A stretch of 64,000 bases of DNA from UBA1413 sp964650525. Its GTDB lineage: Bacteria; Bacteroidota; Bacteroidia; Bacteroidales; Prolixibacteraceae. The notes below the pieces were generated by a model. That model saw only the letters and a list, made by a program, of their open reading frames with translations. It did not search any database and had not been told where the DNA came from. A program made the translations under genes and the position numbers. The DNA lies in the NCBI GenBank assembly GCA_964650525.1, contig CAZYUA010000005.1:62001-126000 (forward strand). The letters run 5' to 3'. Below, in pieces: positions 59,106-64,000 of this stretch (positions within the stretch are counted from its first letter, which is position 1; the number at the start of each line of letters is the position of its first letter).

Positions 59106-60182
59106 ATGGCATATGATTTCAATCCTTTTCTCGGAAAGAACCTTCTCCCGGTAGACATTGTCCTGGCACCCGAATGGTGGTACCGGCACGGAAAAATTAC
59201 GTTTGACGAAGACTTTTTCTTTCACCCACTGAAAAGGGTGGAGGTGGAACAAAGTATGGAAAAGATACTGTACAACCGGTGGGGTAAGTACGGACTTGGG
59301 GAACACCGGGAGGAACCGCGTCCCGAGATCGGGGCTGTCCACCTGGCTGCAGGGTTTTTACTCTCCGAAATGATGGGTTGCAAGGTCACCTATGCCGGCT
59401 CCCATCCCCCGCAGGTGGTTCCGGCCCACCTGGAAGCCCTGCAGGCAGATCCGATCTCTCCTTTCAGGACGAAGGCCTTTCAGCGATTGGATTTGCTTGT
59501 CAGCACCCTGAAGGGAACATTCGGATATCTCACCGGCGACATCAATTGGGGAGGTATCCTGAATATCGCCATGGACCTCAGGGGAGAGGATATCTTTACC
59601 GATATGATGTTGAAACCGGAAGAAACGAAGGCCTGCTTTTCCGGGATAGCTGACGTTGTTGGTAAATTTACCACGTATCTTCAATCCCTGACAGGAACCA
59701 CCTCTATTTCCGTCAACCGGGGAGTCAGGCACCTGCAAAAGCCGGTGATGCTTCACTCAGAATGTTCGCACACCATGATTTCTGTGGAAGATTACGAGGA
59801 ATTCCTGTTGCCTTTCGATGTGGCCTGGAGCAAAATGCGGCCTTATGGCATCCATTACTGCGGGTCGGATCCGCACCGAATGGCAGCTGCCTTTGCCAAA
59901 ATTCCCCAACTTGATTTTCTCGACGTGGGTTGGGGAGGCAACATCCGGATCCTCCGGCACCACCTGCCAGCCACATTTTTAAACATCCGGCTGAGCCCCG
60001 TGGAGATCAGCCGGTCTTCGCCCGATGAAATCCGGAACACCATCGTGCGGCTGGTTTATGATTCCGGCAATCCCTATCTGACAGGGGTGTGCTGCATAAA
60101 CATGGATGACACGGTCACCGATGACCGGATAAATACTATTTTTGAGACTGTTGAAGAGCTGAGAAAAGAGTATGGCGGATAA
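59106..60182 (+). CDS. URO-D-fold protein with MtaA/MtbA-type zinc site, first of a pair
   Basis: 358 residues, cytoplasmic, no signal. The TIM-barrel fold belongs to the uroporphyrinogen decarboxylase superfamily. It carries H250-x-C252-G (GIHYCGSD) and a C-terminal cysteine pair C329-C330 (LTGVCCINMD), the zinc ligands of methylcobamide:coenzyme M methyltransferases. HemE enzymes lack this site. Another polar stretch, HSECSHTMIS (about 217-226), may line the active site. Inferred role: methyl transfer to or from a corrinoid or other carrier. The neighbours are glycosidases and a sugar transporter, not heme genes. Its stop overlaps the next gene's start by 11 bases. Confidence 0.8.
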   Translation: MAYDFNPFLGKNLLPVDIVLAPEWWYRHGKITFDEDFFFHPLKRVEVEQSMEKILYNRWGKYGLGEHREEPRPEIGAVHLAAGFLLSEMMGCKVTYAGSHPPQVVPAHLEALQADPISPFRTKAFQRLDLLVSTLKGTFGYLTGDINWGGILNIAMDLRGEDIFTDMMLKPEETKACFSGIADVVGKFTTYLQSLTGTTSISVNRGVRHLQKPVMLHSECSHTMISVEDYEEFLLPFDVAWSKMRPYGIHYCGSDPHRMAAAFAKIPQLDFLDVGWGGNIRILRHHLPATFLNIRLSPVEISRSSPDEIRNTIVRLVYDSGNPYLTGVCCINMDDTVTDDRINTIFETVEELRKEYGG

Positions 60183-61299
60183 ATTCAATACGCAGCTGGC
60201 TGATTCCCAAGCTACAAAGGTCTCACCTGTCAAACCGGAAGACTTCGACTTCGACCGTTACGAAGCATATGCTTCCGCTCTCGACGAAAGGTGTGGCTCA
60301 TTTCTTGAGTGCGGCTCGGGGGTGCTGGTATACCGGCGGATGCGGGTAGCTGACTGTTTTTCGGCAGGATGTTATAACCGGGAACGATCCCTGGAACTCC
60401 AGCTGGGAGCGCTGGAAAAAAGCATGCTCTTCCCTGCCGACATCCCCAACTTCCTGGAGCCGTGGTACGGAATCGGCACGGTGGCCAGCGCCTACGGCGG
60501 CGACTATCTCTGGAAGGAAGGCCAGGCTCCTGCACTGAAAACCCGGTTTACCGGCATGGACGAACTGCTGGCTTGTGAACCCCGCGATATTGCCGGAACT
60601 GCCATCGGACGCCACACCCTCGACATGATCTGCTATTTCATGGACAAAACCCGTGGACGGCTGCCGGTATCCTTCACCGACTCCCAGTCGCCTCTCAACA
60701 TGGCAGGGCATCTGCTGCCGCTGGACCAGTTTTTCATGGAGATGCTGATCAACCCTGCCAGGATTCTTCAACTGTTTGACATCCTTGCGGACCTGTCTCT
60801 CCGGTTCAACCGGGAACAGACGAAGCTTATCGGTCCCGCCCTGGTGCTCCCCGGTCACGGATTCGCCTCTTCCCGGAAATGGAAGGGGCTGGGATTAAGC
60901 GACGATAATGCCCTCATGATCTCGCCGGACCAGTACACGGAACTGGCAGTTCCCTCTGTCGGAAAGATCTGCGATCCTTTTGGGGGACCGGCATTCCATG
61001 CGTGCGGAGACTGGTCGGGATGGATCGGCGCAGTGCTGAAAATCAAAAACCTGCAGATGGCCGATGGGGCTTTTTCCCCTCTTACCGATCCCGGGGCAAC
61101 AACCACACCCGAAGCCTACCGGTGCTTTGCCGGTACCGGAGTGGTTCTGAATGCACGCATGGTTGGTTCTGCAGATACCATCCGGGAGCAGGTCTCCCGC
61201 CTCTGGACCCCCGGGTTGAAACTGGTGGTAGTCACCTATTGTGAAACACCTGCAGAGCAGGAAAAAGCCTATAACCTGATCCATGAAGTATGCCAGTAA
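60172..61299 (+). CDS. URO-D-fold protein with MtaA/MtbA-type zinc site, second of a pair
   Basis: 375 residues, a divergent paralogue of the preceding protein, cytoplasmic. The zinc motif is H276-x-C278-G in FHACGDWSGW, with the distal cysteine C357 in VVVTYCETPAEQE. The N-terminal region (ECGSGVLVYRRMRVADCFS) and the stretch GHGFASSRKWKGLGLSDDN differ from the first protein, so the two probably do different half-reactions or form a heterodimer. ATG at 60172 lies inside the end of the previous gene, and its own end overlaps the MFS gene by 10 bases, implying translational coupling of all three. Function is unknown beyond the inferred methyl transfer. Confidence 0.8.
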   Translation: MADKFNTQLADSQATKVSPVKPEDFDFDRYEAYASALDERCGSFLECGSGVLVYRRMRVADCFSAGCYNRERSLELQLGALEKSMLFPADIPNFLEPWYGIGTVASAYGGDYLWKEGQAPALKTRFTGMDELLACEPRDIAGTAIGRHTLDMICYFMDKTRGRLPVSFTDSQSPLNMAGHLLPLDQFFMEMLINPARILQLFDILADLSLRFNREQTKLIGPALVLPGHGFASSRKWKGLGLSDDNALMISPDQYTELAVPSVGKICDPFGGPAFHACGDWSGWIGAVLKIKNLQMADGAFSPLTDPGATTTPEAYRCFAGTGVVLNARMVGSADTIREQVSRLWTPGLKLVVVTYCETPAEQEKAYNLIHEVCQ

Positions 61300-62594
61300 A
61301 AACCCGTAATCCGATCGGCAGCTACCGGTGGCGCATCGTGGTACTCCTTTTTTTTGCCAGCACCATCAATTACATGGACCGGCAGGTACTGGGAATCCTG
61401 GCTCCCCGGCTCCAGGAACTTTTCGGATGGACGGAATCGGGATACGGCTTCATCATTTCGGCTTTTCAGGCAGCCTATGCCATCGGGTTGCTGACCATGG
61501 GCGCCCTGCTCGACAAAATCGGCACCCGTCTGGGGTTCATACTTTCCATTTCACTTTGGAGCCTCGCCGGCATGGCCCACGCTGCTGCCCGCAGCGTCCT
61601 GACCTTTTCCATAGCCCGTTTTGCCCTCGGCATCGGAGAATCAGCCAATTTTCCCGCCGCCGTAAAAACAGTGGCTGAATGGTTCCCCAAAAAAGAGAGA
61701 GCCCTTGCCACCGGATTGTTCAATGCCGGCCCCAATGCAGGAGCGATCCTAACCCCCCTGCTCATACCCCTGGTAACCCTGCGGTGGGGCTGGAAATCCG
61801 CCTTCCTCATCACCGGTGCCCTGGGCTTCATCTGGCTCCTCTTCTGGATTCTGTTTTACAACAAACCCGAAAATGACAAACACCTCAGCGAAACCGAAAA
61901 GGCCCACATTCTCCAGGATGATCCTCAGGAACAACATACCCGGTTATCCTGGAAATCCATCCTTTCGTACCGGCAGACCTGGGGCATCTGCCTGGCCAGG
62001 TTCGTCACCGATCCCATCTGGTGGTTCTTTCTCTACTGGCTGCCGAAATTCCTGAACACCAACCATGGCATCGACCTGACTCACATCGGACTGCCACTGG
62101 TGGTCATCTATCTGGTATCGATCGGCGGATCGGTTTCCGGAGGGTGGTTCTCCTCTTACCTGATCAACCGGGGGAAGAATCCCCTGGCTGCCAGAAAACG
62201 CACCATCCTGCTGATGGCGCTGCTGGTAGTTCCCATTTTCTTTGCCTCCGTTACGACCAACCTCTGGACGGCCGTGATCCTGATTTCAATGGCTACCTTT
62301 GCCCACCAGGGCTATGCTGCCAATATCTTTACCCTGGTGTCTGATATCTATCCCAAAAATGGTGTCGGTTCGGTCACCGGACTGGCCGGCTTTGCGGGCG
62401 CCATCGGAGGGGTTCTCTTTTCTGCCGGAACCGGACTGATCCTCCAGTATACCGGCAGTTACTACTTCGTGTTCGGAATCGCCAGCCTGGCCTATATGAC
62501 CTGCTGGCTCGCCCTTCACCTATTGGTCAAAGGTCCCCTGCCACCCTCCGGAGAGACCTGCCCCGGAAACGGCTTCTATCAGGCTGCTCCCTGA
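61290..62594 (+). CDS. MFS transporter, hexuronate (ExuT)-like
   Basis: 434 residues with about twelve hydrophobic segments, inner membrane. The anion:cation symporter (ACS) signature appears: STINYMDRQVLGILAP at the start, FGWTESGYGFIISAFQAAYAIG, and GIGESANFPAAVKTVAEWFP, as in ExuT and related uronate transporters. A cytoplasmic loop near residue 200 and DLTHIGLPLVVIYLVSIGG in the second half are also typical. Inferred substrate: a hexuronate or related acidic sugar. It starts inside the second URO-D-fold gene (10-base overlap). It would bring released monosaccharide to the cytoplasmic methyltransferase-like pair. Confidence 0.88.
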   Translation: MPVKTRNPIGSYRWRIVVLLFFASTINYMDRQVLGILAPRLQELFGWTESGYGFIISAFQAAYAIGLLTMGALLDKIGTRLGFILSISLWSLAGMAHAAARSVLTFSIARFALGIGESANFPAAVKTVAEWFPKKERALATGLFNAGPNAGAILTPLLIPLVTLRWGWKSAFLITGALGFIWLLFWILFYNKPENDKHLSETEKAHILQDDPQEQHTRLSWKSILSYRQTWGICLARFVTDPIWWFFLYWLPKFLNTNHGIDLTHIGLPLVVIYLVSIGGSVSGGWFSSYLINRGKNPLAARKRTILLMALLVVPIFFASVTTNLWTAVILISMATFAHQGYAANIFTLVSDIYPKNGVGSVTGLAGFAGAIGGVLFSAGTGLILQYTGSYYFVFGIASLAYMTCWLALHLLVKGPLPPSGETCPGNGFYQAAP

Positions 62595-62646
62595 CTGAAC
62601 CCGTAACTTGTTATCAAACGATTGTTAATTTATTAAGGATAAAGTC

Positions 62647-64000
62647 ATGAGAAAATGGGTAAAATCTGCCGGGTATGCATTGGCAACGCTGGTCTTTCTG
62701 CTGACACCAGGGCTCCGCAAAACCGTTTCGGGTCAGGCAACCTGGATATGGTACCCTGGCGATTATGAGATTTGGCTCTCGAATCAGATGCAAAACCGGA
62801 GAACAGAACGGGGAACCTTTTTCCCTCCCTTCTGGAGGTTATACAGTCCTTATAACCTGGTCGATTTCTACAAAACCTGTGAACTGGAAGAAGAGGAGCA
62901 GCTTGAAATTTTTGCCGAAGGGGAGTACAATGTCAAAGTCGACGGAAGACTGCTCCCCGGACGCCCCGATAGGGTCACCCTGCCACCCGGGAAACACGAT
63001 ATCCACCTGAAGGTCTTCAATCAGGCCACGGTCCCGGCCATTTTCGTCCGTGGCAGCCAGATCGTTTCCGACACCAGCTGGCGGGTAACTTACGAAGATA
63101 AAGAGTGGATCGACGAGTCCGGAAAAGCGTCTGACCTCTCTGCCACCGAATGGGTAAAAGCCGGCAGCTGGAATTTCAACGATCCCCGGGCTTTACCCTC
63201 CGCTTTCCGGTTACCCACCACCCCGTGGCCCGCCGCGAATACAGAAAACAGAGGCAAAGGCGTATTGGTGGATTTCGGCCGGGAGACTTTCGGTTTTGTG
63301 AAATTCCACGGGTTGAAAGGCCATGGCCGGCTCAGCCTCTATTATGGTGAATCAAAAGAGGAAGCCCTCTCCACGGAACGCTGCGAAACCCTCGACCATT
63401 TTCCGGTAGACCTCGCCGAAAAGGAGGACTTCACGCAGCCAAACTCCAGGGCTTTCCGTTATGTCCTCGTGATCCCCGAAGGAACCACCCGCTTCGATTC
63501 GGTGTCCATGCTCTATGAATACCTTCCCCTGGAAGACAAGGGTACTTTCCGATGTTCCGACAGTCAGATTAACCGCATCCATGAGGTGGCCGTCTATACC
63601 CTCCACCTGAACAGCCGCGAATTTTTCATCGACGGCATCAAACGCGACCGCTGGATCTGGTCAGGAGATGCCTACCAGAGTTACCTGATGAACTACTACC
63701 TGTTTTTCGATTCCCCTTCGGTGAAAAGGACCTTGATGGCCCTTCGCGGAAAAGATCCCGTGTCCAGCCATATCAACACCATCATGGATTACACCTTCTA
63801 CTGGTTCCTGGGAATTTACGATTACTACCTTTATACCGGAGACCGTGATTTCATTGAAAGATTGTATCCGGAAATGGTAAGCCTGATGGAATTTTGCCTG
63901 AAACGCCGGAACGAAAATGGCATGATGACCGGTCTGGCCGGCGACTGGGTTTACATGGACTGGGCACCCCTCGACAAGAAAGGGGAAGTTAGTTTTGAAC
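62647..64000 (+). CDS. Alpha-L-rhamnosidase-like glycosidase, GH78-type (C-terminus beyond window)
   Basis: Partial: 451 codons from the ATG at 62647, no stop before the window end. Ribosome binding site AAGGATAAAG precedes. Signal peptide about 1-32. An N-terminal beta domain (WIWYPGDYEIWLSNQMQNRR) is followed by an accessory domain (VLVDFGRETFGFVKFHG) and the start of the (alpha/alpha)6 barrel: FFIDGIKRDRWIWSGDAYQS, the GH78 motif region that holds acidic catalytic residues, and IYDYYLYTGDRDFIERLYP. It removes terminal rhamnose in known relatives. It follows the transporter gene by 52 bases and probably continues the operon. Confidence 0.82.
   Translation, partial: MRKWVKSAGYALATLVFLLTPGLRKTVSGQATWIWYPGDYEIWLSNQMQNRRTERGTFFPPFWRLYSPYNLVDFYKTCELEEEEQLEIFAEGEYNVKVDGRLLPGRPDRVTLPPGKHDIHLKVFNQATVPAIFVRGSQIVSDTSWRVTYEDKEWIDESGKASDLSATEWVKAGSWNFNDPRALPSAFRLPTTPWPAANTENRGKGVLVDFGRETFGFVKFHGLKGHGRLSLYYGESKEEALSTERCETLDHFPVDLAEKEDFTQPNSRAFRYVLVIPEGTTRFDSVSMLYEYLPLEDKGTFRCSDSQINRIHEVAVYTLHLNSREFFIDGIKRDRWIWSGDAYQSYLMNYYLFFDSPSVKRTLMALRGKDPVSSHINTIMDYTFYWFLGIYDYYLYTGDRDFIERLYPEMVSLMEFCLKRRNENGMMTGLAGDWVYMDWAPLDKKGEVSFE

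Noticed and set aside
59106..61299. Annotation of the two URO-D-fold genes as heme-pathway uroporphyrinogen decarboxylase (HemE)
   Set aside because: Both carry the H-x-C-G and distal Cys zinc site absent from HemE, lie among glycosidases, and no other heme gene is near.

Overview
The window is chromosomal DNA from a member of the Bacteroidota, most likely class Bacteroidia. The evidence is lineage-typical: promoters of the TTTG-N19/20-TAnnTTTG type, a type IX secretion sorting domain, paired ExbD genes behind ExbB, a DUF4332 protein, an LptE-like lipoprotein next to SecG and groESL, and a dense set of secreted glycoside hydrolases. Base composition is moderate (about half G+C by eye). The family or genus cannot be fixed from the sequence alone.

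Positions 1-43000 are mainly housekeeping. In order: a DEAD-box RNA helicase cut by the window edge; a decayed winged-helix regulator fragment; dprA with a membrane protein; aroB-aroA; a divergent pair of a membrane acyltransferase-like protein and a GH20 hexosaminidase; tadA; aspS; an ExbB/ExbD operon; tRNA-Ser(GGA); type I asparaginase; tatD; gdhA; groS-groL; a tight operon of a sigma-54 activator, lptE, a TPR-like protein and secG; kdsB; a tiny T9SS-sorted protein; a HerA-like ATPase; a guanine-deaminase-like enzyme; a DUF4332 protein; leuS-yitT-M23 peptidase; acpP-fabF-rnc; purN; a histidine kinase/response regulator pair; lepA; a putative molybdenum-carrier protein; and a TonB-dependent receptor.

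From about 43500 to the end the window is a carbohydrate-utilisation region. A DUF1080 protein and a Tat-exported sugar isomerase/epimerase lie on the minus strand. The plus strand then carries a CE7-like esterase, a GH26 mannanase, a GH43-like propeller enzyme, a GH2 galactosidase-like enzyme, a parallel beta-helix (GH141-like) protein, an alpha-glucuronidase-like hydrolase, two URO-D-fold proteins, an ExuT-like MFS transporter and a GH78-like rhamnosidase that runs off the end. No SusC/SusD pair is visible.

The most interesting part is 56304-62594. The two URO-D-fold proteins are translationally coupled to each other and to the MFS transporter. Both keep the H-x-C-G motif plus a later cysteine, which is the zinc site of methylcobamide methyltransferases (MtaA/MtbA) and is not a feature of heme-pathway HemE. 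Together with the uronidase-like enzyme, this suggests a module that releases, imports and O-demethylates a methylated sugar such as 4-O-methyl-glucuronate. This is inference from sequence and context; no corrinoid protein or methyl acceptor is seen in the window.

No CRISPR array, insertion sequence, prophage or replication origin was recognised.
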